DNA of 64,000 nucleotides. Source: an uncultured Bacillota bacterium. Its GTDB lineage: Bacteria > Bacillota_I > Bacilli_A > RFN20 > CAG-288. Under the pieces are notes generated by a model. That model worked only from the letters and a program-made list of their open reading frames with translations. It was not told the DNA's origin and searched no databases. Made by a program: the position numbers and the translations under genes. Positions 9,101 through 16,337 of the stretch are shown in pieces. The stretch lies in contig CASESG010000003.1 of NCBI GenBank assembly GCA_949290645.1, positions 124,001 to 188,000 on the forward strand. Reading direction: 5' to 3'. Every line of letters starts with the position of its first letter. Positions within the stretch are counted from its first letter, which is position 1.

Positions 9101-10297
9101 ATGCCATTTCATAGAATCTTCCTGATCGTCATGGATTCGGTCGGAATCGGAGCCGAACCCGATGCCGAGAAATTCGGCGATCAGGGCACGAACACCTTCG
9201 TCCATACGGCTGCCTATTGTCACGGCCTGAACATTCCTAACCTCAATGCCTTGGGCATCGCCGACTTGGCACCGATTGAAGGAACATCCGTCGTCTCCCA
9301 TCCCAAGAGCTATGTCCAGACTCTACGCGAGGCTTCTAACGGCAAGGACACCTTGACCGGACACTGGGAGATGATGGGCATTCTGACACCCCATCCTTTG
9401 GTCACCTTCACCGAGACAGGTTTCCCGAAGGAACTCATTGAAGAGCTTGAGGAAAAGACTGGAAGGAAAGTCATCGGCAACTATTCCGAAAGCGGAACCG
9501 TCATTCTGAAACAGCTCGGCGAGCAGCAGACGAGAGATGGTTCCTTGATCGTTTATACATCTGCGGATTCCGTTCTTCAAATTGCCGCAAATGTCGAAAA
9601 GATGCCTCTGGAAGAGCTCTATCGTGACTGCGAGATTGCGCGAGAGATCACGATGCGTCCGGAATGGAAGGTCGGCCGTGTCATCGCCCGTCCGTATGTC
9701 GGAAAGAACAAGGACGATTTCACAAGGACTCCTGACCGAAAAGACTATGCCTTGTCTCCCAGCGGTAGGACGGCCCTCGATGATCTCAATAAGGCAGGAT
9801 TGGATGTCATCGCCGTCGGCAAGATTCACGACATCTTCAATGGACTTGGAATGACCCGCTCTCTTCACACCGTGAGCAACGAGGACGGAATGGAGAAGAC
9901 CATCGCCTTGGCCAAGGAGGACTTCCACGGACTCTGCTTTGTCAACTTGGTCGAATTCGACTCCCTCTACGGCCATCGCCGCAATCCTCTGGGATACGGA
10001 AAAGCCATCGAAGAATTCGACAAGAAACTGGGCGAATTGCTTCCTCTTCTGAAAGAAGACGACCTGCTGATGATCACTGCCGACCACGGAAATGACCCGA
10101 CCCATACAGGAACTGACCATACGAGAGAGCGTGTCCCTCTGCTCAGCTACAGTCCGAAATATCAAAACGGGCGGAAGCTGGAGGAAAGAGAGACCTTTGC
10201 GGTCATCGGAAAGACCGTGTTGAATAACTTCTCCGTCAAGCCGTCTCGTAACCAAATCGGAACTCCGATCGAGGAACTGCTCGACGTGAAAGCCTAG
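9101..10297 (+). CDS. deoB: Phosphopentomutase
   Basis: DeoB interconverts (deoxy)ribose 1- and 5-phosphate in nucleoside salvage, with manganese. The 398-residue protein belongs to the alkaline phosphatase superfamily: the metal-binding start is FLIVMDSVGIGAEPDA, the nucleophile threonine lies in SNGKDTLTGHWEMMG, and the C-terminal metal site is MITADHGNDPTHTGTDHTRE. ATG 9101 is chosen because AGAGGT is 7 bases upstream and the alternative ATG 9080 lies within the -10 box. The xerD-deoB adjacency is conserved in Bacillus, where a purine nucleoside phosphorylase follows; here a transport lipoprotein follows. Confidence 0.95.
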   Translation: MPFHRIFLIVMDSVGIGAEPDAEKFGDQGTNTFVHTAAYCHGLNIPNLNALGIADLAPIEGTSVVSHPKSYVQTLREASNGKDTLTGHWEMMGILTPHPLVTFTETGFPKELIEELEEKTGRKVIGNYSESGTVILKQLGEQQTRDGSLIVYTSADSVLQIAANVEKMPLEELYRDCEIAREITMRPEWKVGRVIARPYVGKNKDDFTRTPDRKDYALSPSGRTALDDLNKAGLDVIAVGKIHDIFNGLGMTRSLHTVSNEDGMEKTIALAKEDFHGLCFVNLVEFDSLYGHRRNPLGYGKAIEEFDKKLGELLPLLKEDDLLMITADHGNDPTHTGTDHTRERVPLLSYSPKYQNGRKLEERETFAVIGKTVLNNFSVKPSRNQIGTPIEELLDVKA

Positions 10298-10310
10298 AAA
10301 GGTAACCACA

Positions 10311-11366
10311 ATGAAACTGGAAAAACTACTTTTTGTCTTTGCCCTCCCTCTTCTTGTCTCTTGCCAGCCGTCCCATCCTTCGACCTCGACTTCCTCCTTG
10401 TCTTCTTCCACTTCATCGTCGGAAAAGGAAAGTTCTTCGATATCATCCTCGGAAGAATCAACCTCCTCAAGCTCTTCCGTCTCTTACGATGACAAAGAGA
10501 CCTCTTTCCAAGTTGTCTCACCCCAAGGGGCTCCGGCGGCTGCCTTGGCTCGTTATGCGAACGACGACTCGGTTGTCTTCGGTGGCGCACAGGACGTGAA
10601 GGCGGCCTTTACGAGTGCGACTTCCGATTTCATCATCTTCGATTCCGTCAACGGAATGAAGCTTTCCAAGGACAACTACCGTCTTGTCCGCATGGTCACG
10701 TTCGGAAATCTGTATCTCGTGTCGACCGGAAACGACGAGGATGGCGTACCGAGCGAGGATGATTTCATCTTCTCCTATGGCAAGGATCTTGTTCCCGACC
10801 TCGCCTTCCGCGCTGTCAGCGAACTCACGATCGATGCCTATGGAGCACAGGTCTCCGACACCGGCCCAGTTCTCAAGTCAGGCATCTACCAGGGGACGAA
10901 GGTCGACTATGTCGTCTCCAGCTATCCGGTGATTGCGAACATGATGGCAGATACCACGAAGCTGACCGACCTCTCGATCACGATGAACGTTGCGGAAGAA
11001 TTCGGAAAGAAATATGGAACGGATGGCTTCCCTCAGGCTGGACTATTCATCAAGAAGAGCCTTCAGGATGACTCCTCCAAGAGGGTAGAAATCGAGCATT
11101 TCCTGACGGTCTTCGATGCGGATGTGCGAGATTTGATCGCAGGCGGTGGGCATGCCGTCTCCTTCCTGAACGATTACGGAGACAACACGAAACAGGCCTC
11201 CCGCTTCGGCTTCAACTCCACGACCTTGGAGAAGTCCCAAGAGAACAACGGCCTTGCCTTCCTGGCAAGGGATGACAATCCGAGCTTGGATGAGTACTCG
11301 GTCTTCGAGAAACCTCTTGGCATCACATTGCCGGAGGGAATCCTTTCGAATTACTATCCTGCTTGA
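10311..11366 (+). CDS. Substrate-binding lipoprotein of an ABC importer (NitT/TauT-like), substrate unknown
   Basis: The 351-residue protein starts with a lipoprotein signal (KLEKLLFVFALPLLVSC), with C18 as the lipidated residue. A serine/threonine/glutamate-rich linker to about residue 60 follows, then a periplasmic-binding-like fold starting FQVVSPQGAPAAALARYA. The phrase TSATSDFIIFDSVNGMKLS and the following NLYLVST resemble NitT/TauT or NMT1-like binding proteins. The permease gene follows directly, overlapping the stop. Substrates of this family range from sulfonates to vitamins and pyrimidine precursors; nothing here settles the choice. No ATPase gene is nearby. AAAGG lies 9 bases before ATG 10311. 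Confidence 0.78.
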   Translation: MKLEKLLFVFALPLLVSCQPSHPSTSTSSLSSSTSSSEKESSSISSSEESTSSSSSVSYDDKETSFQVVSPQGAPAAALARYANDDSVVFGGAQDVKAAFTSATSDFIIFDSVNGMKLSKDNYRLVRMVTFGNLYLVSTGNDEDGVPSEDDFIFSYGKDLVPDLAFRAVSELTIDAYGAQVSDTGPVLKSGIYQGTKVDYVVSSYPVIANMMADTTKLTDLSITMNVAEEFGKKYGTDGFPQAGLFIKKSLQDDSSKRVEIEHFLTVFDADVRDLIAGGGHAVSFLNDYGDNTKQASRFGFNSTTLEKSQENNGLAFLARDDNPSLDEYSVFEKPLGITLPEGILSNYYPA

Positions 11367-12139
11367 TGATCATGAAGAAGCTCAAGGCGATTGCAAAGAG
11401 TCGAATCTTCCAATATGGTCTTGGGCTTCTTTTCTTGGTTGCGTTGTGGGAGATCGTCGCCTATGCGACCGGCCTTCTCTTCCTTCCGGAATTCTTCCAG
11501 ACTTTTTCCCTCGCCATTTCGAAACTTGGCGAAGAATTGACCTATTCGGCGCTCGGATACAGCTTCCTGCGCCTTTTTGTCGCTCTCCTGGGAAGTGGAA
11601 TCCTCGGCCTTGTCCTTGGCACGTTGGCGGGCTATTACGAGCCCCTGGGAAGAGTCTTGTCTCCGACGATTGCGGTCTTGCGCGCTTTCCCGACCATCGC
11701 CTTGATCCTGCTCTTGATCGTCTTTGTCCCACAGACAGCGATATGGGTCGTCAGCCTGGTTCTCTTCCCCGTCCTCTATCAGGCGTCTTTGAGCGGAAGC
11801 CGGAGAGTCTACAAGGATTATGAGATGGTTCTCCGACTCAAAGGAAAAAACAATCTTAGCAACATCACGAAGATAATCCTTCCTCTGTCGATGGATTATG
11901 TCCTTCTCGGCTGGACACAATCGATGGGGCTCGGACTCAAGATTGTGATCATGGCAGAGACCTTTACTTTCCGGACGAATCAATTGGGAATTGGTAACTT
12001 GATCAATTCCTCGTATCAAAACTTGAACTATCCGGACATGATGGCCTATGTGCTGATCTCATTGCTAGTCATCTTGCTCTTGGACTTCTTGCTTCATTTT
12101 GCGAAGAAGACGCTGCAAGGCAAGAAGAAGGAAGAGTGA
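11366..12139 (+). CDS. ABC importer permease, SsuC/TauC-like
   Basis: The 257-residue protein has six hydrophobic segments and the BPD-transporter inner membrane layout of SsuC/TauC/ThiX permeases: FLRLFVALLGSGILGLVLG, then VLRAFPTIALILLLIVF and a cytoplasmic coupling loop near GSRRVYKDYEMVLRLKG. It should form the membrane channel for the lipoprotein encoded just before it. No Shine-Dalgarno sequence is visible next to ATG 11366 or ATG 11372; the start overlaps the upstream stop, so coupling is likely. The expected ATP-binding subunit is not adjacent; the gene is followed by the A+T-rich island. Confidence 0.82.
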   Translation: MIMKKLKAIAKSRIFQYGLGLLFLVALWEIVAYATGLLFLPEFFQTFSLAISKLGEELTYSALGYSFLRLFVALLGSGILGLVLGTLAGYYEPLGRVLSPTIAVLRAFPTIALILLLIVFVPQTAIWVVSLVLFPVLYQASLSGSRRVYKDYEMVLRLKGKNNLSNITKIILPLSMDYVLLGWTQSMGLGLKIVIMAETFTFRTNQLGIGNLINSSYQNLNYPDMMAYVLISLLVILLLDFLLHFAKKTLQGKKKEE

Positions 12140-12318
12140 ATTATAAAATAGTTTGTAAATAGTACTAAATAATAACTGAAGCTTTATTTAGGCAAATAAT
12201 TAGTGATAGTAAATAAGTGGTACTATATTTCAACTATTTATCATTAAATATGAAAGGTTTTTGCTTTTAGTAGCATTTTAGCACTAAATATTAACTAGAT
12301 GAGTTTTCTTCATCAATT

Positions 12319-12346
12319 TATTAACATAATAGATATTATGCGCATA
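12319..12346 (-). other. dif: dif-like site for Xer recombination
   Basis: On the plus strand the 28 bases read as an 11-bp arm TATTAACATAA, a 6-bp centre TAGATA and an 11-bp arm TTATGCGCATA. Read on the minus strand this gives TATGCGCATAA, TATCTA, TTATGTTAATA. The Escherichia coli dif site, as I recall it, is GGTGCGCATAA, TGTATA, TTATGTTAAAT: 9/11, 4/6 and 9/11 positions agree, with all inner arm bases identical. The inner arms also form the expected imperfect inverted repeat. It lies 3.3 kb from xerD and exactly where gene orientation switches. Function is inferred from similarity and position. Confidence 0.82.
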
Positions 12347-12398
12347 AAATTGAATTTGCCTATTTTTTCGTTCTTTGCTGCTCTCTATGCCAAAAATA

Positions 12399-12416
12399 TA
12401 CTATTTTGATACTAAT
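12399..12416 (+). repeat. Direct repeat copy 1 (partner at 12493-12510)
   Basis: TACTATTTTGATACTAAT here and TACTATATTTATACTAAT at 12493-12510 agree at 16 of 18 positions, 94 bp apart, on either side of the hairpin terminator. A shorter relative, GGTACTATATTT, is at 12219-12230. Their role is unknown. Confidence 0.6.
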
Positions 12417-12420
12417 TTCT

Positions 12421-12457
12421 AAACAAAAAAAGAATGCCTAGACTACCTAGGCATTCT
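12421..12457 (-). terminator. Rho-independent terminator of the leftward mtnN cluster
   Basis: A perfect 11-bp stem AGAATGCCTAG / CTAGGCATTCT (12431-12441 and 12447-12457) with a 5-base loop is followed, on the minus strand, by a T-run interrupted once (complement of 12421-12430). On the plus strand no T-run follows, so it serves only the leftward transcript ending with mtnN about 100 bases upstream. Confidence 0.85.
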
Positions 12458-12492
12458 ATAGAAGATTTAATTAAGAAATAGTTCTATTTTGG

Positions 12493-12510
12493 TACTATAT
12501 TTATACTAAT
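12493..12510 (+). repeat. Direct repeat copy 2 (partner at 12399-12416)
   Basis: TACTATATTTATACTAAT, differing from copy 1 at two positions. The preceding GGTACTATAT is also shared with 12219-12228. Confidence 0.6.
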
Positions 12511-12557
12511 CATTGATTCAATCAGTTCGCATCAATTTGGTGAATTTATAGTACCAT

Positions 12558-13241
12558 CTATATACTAGAATACAATCTCAAGATTTCCAACGCCATTCTT
12601 GCCGCTCGGTCGCTGGCTTCGGCGACATTTTTCTCATATTCCTTTTCGTCGTCGGATGTCGTGACGGTATCGGAGACCGTTCGCAGAATTCCATAGGGCA
12701 CCTTTCCGATATAGGCGGATTCGCCGACGGAGGCGGATTCCATATCGATGGCCAGAGGATGGTCGAAATCCCTCTCGATTCCTTCCGGAAGGTTGTTCTT
12801 CGTCACGAAGAGATCTCCCGTGAGAACCAGGCCCGTCTTGACCTCTGAATCAATCTGCTTAGCCAGTTCGACAATCTTCTCGTCGCATTCAAAATAGAGA
12901 GGCATATCATCCATCTTTCCTCTTGGTAGGCCAGGCAGGGATACGTCATAGTAGGCGCTTTTTGTCGCACAGAAGATGTCCATCGGCTTGAGCTCGTCCG
13001 ATAGGGAGCCGGCGACTCCGATGTTCAGAATCAGGTCATAGTGTTTCCGGGCATAGCAAAGCCCCAGCATGAAAGCCATCGCCGCCTTTCCGATTCCGCC
13101 GTGGATGACATCGAGATGGTAGTTCTCTTCGTCACGGCTGAAAAACTTGTTGGCGCCGATTCCTTCCGACTTCAAGGAACAGACACGTCTTAGAGCGGCG
13201 AGCTCGTTATCGGTCGCGACGACAAGGAGGATGTTCTTCAT
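12558..13241 (-). CDS. mtnN: 5'-methylthioadenosine/S-adenosylhomocysteine nucleosidase
   Basis: MtnN cleaves adenine from methylthioadenosine, S-adenosylhomocysteine and 5'-deoxyadenosine, clearing by-products of SAM use. The 227 residues match the family: VVATDNELAAL at the start with the catalytic-region acidic residue, VIHGGIGKAAMAF, LILNIGVAGSL, the purine/ribose site LAIDMESASVGESAY, and a C-terminal RTVSDT with the catalytic aspartate. It ends the leftward yqeG-yqeH-yqeK-rsfS run, one base after rsfS, and its last codons are already in A+T-rich sequence. The terminator at 12421-12457 lies beyond. Confidence 0.93.
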   Translation of the reverse strand: MKNILLVVATDNELAALRRVCSLKSEGIGANKFFSRDEENYHLDVIHGGIGKAAMAFMLGLCYARKHYDLILNIGVAGSLSDELKPMDIFCATKSAYYDVSLPGLPRGKMDDMPLYFECDEKIVELAKQIDSEVKTGLVLTGDLFVTKNNLPEGIERDFDHPLAIDMESASVGESAYIGKVPYGILRTVSDTVTTSDDEKEYEKNVAEASDRAARMALEILRLYSSI

Positions 13242-13242
13242 A

Positions 13243-13686
13243 TCAGTTGTGCGCGACCTTTCTTCTCTTGGGATACTTCGGCTCTTTCTCGCACAGGATC
13301 ACCTCGTGCGGGCAATCCTGATAGAGCTCGTCGAACTTCACGTGGTCTCTCATCTCCTTGGTGAACAGCTGGACGACGACAGTCTTGGCGTCCAAAAGGA
13401 TCCAGGTGGAGCCGTTTCTTCCTTCCTTGTGATGGAGCTCGAAGAAGTTGTCATAGAGGGCTTCGTCGGCCGTCTGGGCCAAGGACTGGAGACGATATTC
13501 GTTTCCGGCCGTGCAGACGATGTAATAGCTGACGTAAGGCGTCCTTTCCCGGACGTCATAGATGACGACATCGGCGCCGTAGTTCCAGGAGAGCTCTTCC
13601 GCGACATGGCGGACGCGGGCGCTTTTGATCGTGGTCGTCGAAGAATAGGTCGTCGTGGTGGTCTTCTTGCCTGCTGTCAATGGCAT
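13243..13686 (-). CDS. rsfS: Ribosomal silencing factor RsfS
   Basis: RsfS (Iojap/YqeL) binds ribosomal protein L14 and blocks joining of the subunits when nutrients are short. The 147-residue protein has the family core: DVVIYDVRERTPYVSYYIVC, then GSTWILLDAKTVVVQLF and YQDCPHEVILCEKEP. There is an extra N-terminal stretch rich in Thr/Lys (residues 2-18). The start overlaps the end of yqeK by 10 bases. The neighbour order yqeK-rsfS is the usual one. Confidence 0.92.
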   Translation of the reverse strand: MPLTAGKKTTTTTYSSTTTIKSARVRHVAEELSWNYGADVVIYDVRERTPYVSYYIVCTAGNEYRLQSLAQTADEALYDNFFELHHKEGRNGSTWILLDAKTVVVQLFTKEMRDHVKFDELYQDCPHEVILCEKEPKYPKRRKVAHN

Positions 13687-14609
13687 ATTTTATCCTCCTT
13701 GAGGTAGTGTCGGAACATCTCTACGCTTGAGGCATTCGTATGGTAATCGATTCCCTTTCTTTTGAGGTATTCGATCTGGTCTTGAAGCACCATCCGGAAG
13801 GAAAGCGGAATATCTCTTTTCGCCGTCTCGAAGATGGAAGCGGTCGGAAAGACCCTTCTCGGCTCGCACTTGTCGGCGACGTAGATCACCATCTCGAAAG
13901 GTGTCATCCTCCCTTTCCCCGTGCAATGCCACTCGATGGAAGAGAGGATCGACTTGTCCGTGATATGGAATTCCTCCTCGGCGAGGATCCTCGAGACGAA
14001 CTGATGGAGGGAAAAGTCGGGATAGTCTCCATACGCGGGGAAACGTTTCCGAACCATGAGGCGCTGTTTCTTCTTGTCGAGGTCTTTTCCGACATCGTGG
14101 AGCATGCCGGCCAAGAAGGCTTTCCGCGCATCCAGTTTCTGGGCCAGGGCGATTTGGTAGGCAGTCTCGGCGACGCTGGCGCTGTGGAGATAGCGTTCCT
14201 TGGAGAGAAGCTCGCTGACCTTCCGGCAATAGAACAATTTGTTCTGGGCAAAGAAGGACATCATCGGATAGCTCGTGTGCCAGGTGGATCCATCCTTGAC
14301 CTTCCGGATCTCCTCGGAGAGTCTCCTCAGAGGCCTTACCGGACAAGAGGGAAGAGAGCCACGATACTCGGAACGGCCGGTCTCATAAAGGAGGGTGATG
14401 TCGTGGGAGATAAGCTCGTCTTCCGGAAAGAAGGTGACGTATTTCAAGTCCGAAAACGTCGCGTTCAGCATGTCGAACTTGGAAGGAACATTTTTCTGTC
14501 TGGAGACGAAAATACAGATCTTTTCCTCCGGGTATTTCTGATGCAGGGACAAGATGGTCTTCCGATGTTCGTCGACAAGGGGGAAAAAGGAATCGAGAAT
14601 GGCGATCAT
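13677..14609 (-). CDS. yqeK: YqeK-type HD phosphohydrolase with a degenerate NadD-like N-terminal domain
   Basis: The 310-residue protein has two parts. Residues about 130-310 are a YqeK HD domain (H142 in YLHSASVAETAYQ, HD at 171-172 in GMLHDVGKDLDKKKQ), the family that hydrolyses diadenosine tetraphosphate symmetrically. Residues 1-125 look like a nucleotidyltransferase of the NadD type whose signature has decayed: IAILDSFFPLVDEH stands where NadD has a GTFDPxHxGH pattern, and only the F, P and last H line up. ATG 14609 overlaps the yqeH stop; an open frame further upstream to 14864 is yqeH in another frame. In Bacillus nadD and yqeK are separate neighbours, which supports the fusion reading. 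Confidence 0.82.
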   Translation of the reverse strand: MIAILDSFFPLVDEHRKTILSLHQKYPEEKICIFVSRQKNVPSKFDMLNATFSDLKYVTFFPEDELISHDITLLYETGRSEYRGSLPSCPVRPLRRLSEEIRKVKDGSTWHTSYPMMSFFAQNKLFYCRKVSELLSKERYLHSASVAETAYQIALAQKLDARKAFLAGMLHDVGKDLDKKKQRLMVRKRFPAYGDYPDFSLHQFVSRILAEEEFHITDKSILSSIEWHCTGKGRMTPFEMVIYVADKCEPRRVFPTASIFETAKRDIPLSFRMVLQDQIEYLKRKGIDYHTNASSVEMFRHYLKEDKICH

Positions 14610-15766
14610 TCCGCTTGCGGGACCTCGTTCTTCTCCGCAATCAGGCGGACACCCTGAGGAGCGTAGACGTCGATGACCTGGTCGGAGCCGATGAAGTCGA
14701 AGAAGCCAAGGCCGACGATGCGGATGCGATAGGGGACGTTCTCCTTGATCTCGAAGCTCGTCTTCACCAGATCCTTGATGGAGTGGACCTTGTTCGTCTT
14801 GAAGCGCAAGGATTGGTTGCGGGAGAGGGAATCGAAGGTCGATTCGGCCTTGCTGATCTTGCACCGCTCGATCGTGACGTCATTGGACTTGTAGAAGGTG
14901 AAGTCGCACTTGGGGCCCTTGACGTAGTCGATGCGACAGAGGTTGCTCATCAGGAAGGACTGTCCGTCCTTGGTCGGATAGCGCTCCGGACGGATCTCGT
15001 TTCGAGGAATGACGTACTTGACGATCTCCGGCTCGATGAAGGAGACGATGCTCTTGGGGTTGTAGATGCCGGGAGTGTCGTAGATGTAGGATTCGTTGTC
15101 GAGCGGGATCGAGATGACATCCAAGGTCGTTCCGGGATAGGGAGAGGTCGTGATCATTTTCTCCGTGGTGTTGTGGAATTCCTTGAGGAGACTGTTGATC
15201 AGGGAGGACTTTCCGACCTGGTAGGCACCGATGAAGTAGACGTTCTTGCCGTTTCTCAGCTTGTTGATGTCTTCCATCATCTGGTCGATGTTGACTCCCT
15301 TGGAAGTCGAGGTGAGAAGGATGTCCTTGGGAGTGATTCCTTCCGGCTTTAGCTTGAGTGTGACGTACTTCTTGAGGAAGTCATCCGAATAGGCCCTGGG
15401 CAAGACGTCCCGCTTGTTGACGACGACAAGGACATTGTCGGAAAGGTATTTTCCGATGCCGTCAAGTAGGGAACCCGTGAGGCAGAAGGCGTTGAGGACA
15501 TAGACGACAAGGGCATTCTCGGCCTTGGCATCGGATAAGATCGCCACGTAGTCCATGTTGAAGTCGGGCGTCTTCTTGTAGGTCGAGTAGTGACGGAGCT
15601 TGTAGCAGCGCTCGCAGAGAGTATCCTCGCCCGATTCGAACTTCTCCTTCGGGACATAGCCGACCTCGTTGGGATCGAGGTCCTGGAGGATGGCGCCACA
15701 GCCGTAGCAGCGACGGACGCGAATCTCCTGAGTCACTCCACTGGATTTCGTACGCTTGAAGAACAT
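14606..15766 (-). CDS. yqeH: Circularly permuted ribosome-assembly GTPase YqeH
   Basis: YqeH helps build the 30S subunit. The 386-residue protein begins with a zinc ribbon (RCYGCGAIL ... CERCYKLRHY). The GTPase motifs appear in permuted order: NKRD (G4) and STSKG (G5) come before GAYQVGKSSLIN (G1), TTLD (G2 region) and DTPG (G3). A C-terminal RNA-binding region ends in RIVGLGFFDFIGSDQVIDVY. ATG 15766 is chosen because AAGGAGGT lies 6 bases upstream; this places the start 34 bases inside yqeG. An upstream in-frame ATG at 15826 lacks this signal. aroE and yhbY, normally between yqeH and nadD, are absent. Confidence 0.93.
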   Translation of the reverse strand: MFFKRTKSSGVTQEIRVRRCYGCGAILQDLDPNEVGYVPKEKFESGEDTLCERCYKLRHYSTYKKTPDFNMDYVAILSDAKAENALVVYVLNAFCLTGSLLDGIGKYLSDNVLVVVNKRDVLPRAYSDDFLKKYVTLKLKPEGITPKDILLTSTSKGVNIDQMMEDINKLRNGKNVYFIGAYQVGKSSLINSLLKEFHNTTEKMITTSPYPGTTLDVISIPLDNESYIYDTPGIYNPKSIVSFIEPEIVKYVIPRNEIRPERYPTKDGQSFLMSNLCRIDYVKGPKCDFTFYKSNDVTIERCKISKAESTFDSLSRNQSLRFKTNKVHSIKDLVKTSFEIKENVPYRIRIVGLGFFDFIGSDQVIDVYAPQGVRLIAEKNEVPQAE

Positions 15767-16302
15767 TCGGATACCTCCTTTTCTCTTCCGGGACATTCCT
15801 CTCCCAGAAGACCTTTTTTCAACCAACGACGACGGATTCTCTTGTCGAAGAAGCGGGGAATCTTGGTCACCCAGTTGTCCTTCTCCGAGAGTGGTTCGGT
15901 GAGGATGAGCCTACCCTTGAGCTTCTTGACGTAGCAACGATCGGTGAAGATCTGGTCGCCGACGAAGAGACAGTCCTTGACTTCGATGTGCTCCTTTTTG
16001 AGATAGCGTCGGATGAAGAAGGCACTGTACTTGAAGGCGCTGGCGAGATAGCGGACCGGAAGACCTTCACAATATTCGGAGCAACGCTTTTCGGTGTTGT
16101 TGGAAAGGACGTGGACAGAAAGTCCCAAGGAAGTCAGCTCGTTCAACAAACTTTTTGCCCGTGAAGAAGGGTGTTTCACGTCTGCGGGATCGAGAGTGTT
16201 GTCCAAATCGACGATCAGATATCGGGCATTCTCTTTGAGAAACTTGGGGTCGATGTCGAAGATCGACGAACAGTGGAACGCAACTTTTGGACTGTGTTTC
16301 AT
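15733..16302 (-). CDS. yqeG: HAD phosphatase YqeG
   Basis: This 189-residue HAD-superfamily protein has the catalytic loop LIVDLDNTLDP near residue 30, the second motif HVLSNN and the third motif KDCLFVGDQIFTDRCYVKKL. Phosphatidylglycerophosphatase activity has been proposed for family members; here that is only possible. It is first in the yqeG-yqeH-yqeK-rsfS-mtnN operon. The start codon lies 6 bases after an excellent -10 box, so the mRNA is predicted to be leaderless; the start fits family alignments, where the DLDNT motif also comes near residue 33. Its 3' end overlaps the start of yqeH. Confidence 0.9.
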   Translation of the reverse strand: MKHSPKVAFHCSSIFDIDPKFLKENARYLIVDLDNTLDPADVKHPSSRAKSLLNELTSLGLSVHVLSNNTEKRCSEYCEGLPVRYLASAFKYSAFFIRRYLKKEHIEVKDCLFVGDQIFTDRCYVKKLKGRLILTEPLSEKDNWVTKIPRFFDKRIRRRWLKKGLLGEECPGREKEVSECSSSVRNPVE

Positions 16303-16308
16303 ACTTCC

Positions 16309-16337
16309 ATTATATCAGAATCAGTTTTGCTTGTCTT
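16309..16337 (-). promoter_or_regulatory. Promoter for yqeG, predicted leaderless
   Basis: On the minus strand AAGACA (16337-16332), a 17-bp spacer and TGATATAAT (extended -10, TATAAT at 16314-16309) are followed by only six bases, GGAAGT, before the ATG at 16302. Transcription would begin at or next to the A of the start codon. The promoter overlaps the last codons of parC. Confidence 0.65.

Larger units (their letters stand above)
12140..12557. other. A+T-rich, gene-free island at the strand switch (probable replication terminus)
   Basis: This 418-base stretch is the only long gap in the window. It drops to roughly a quarter G+C by eye, while the flanks are above one half. No start-to-stop frame of note, tRNA or coding bias is seen. 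It contains a dif-like site (12319-12346), a leftward terminator (12421-12457) and several copies of a short motif around TACTA (at 12163, 12221, 12399, 12411, 12493 and 12504, plus a CACTAAATA at 12282). Rightward genes end on its left and leftward genes end on its right, so it is where two convergent gene blocks meet. Confidence 0.8.

Noticed and set aside
12421-12457. Hairpin as a terminator for the rightward permease transcript
   Set aside because: On the plus strand the A-run precedes the stem and no T-run follows, so it works only leftwards.
12140-12557. Insertion sequence or prophage remnant in the A+T island
   Set aside because: No transposase or integrase fragment, no terminal inverted repeats and no target duplication are visible.
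13677-14864. Longer start of yqeK upstream at 14864
   Set aside because: The extra 85 residues are yqeH read in another frame; ATG 14609 is coupled to the yqeH stop.
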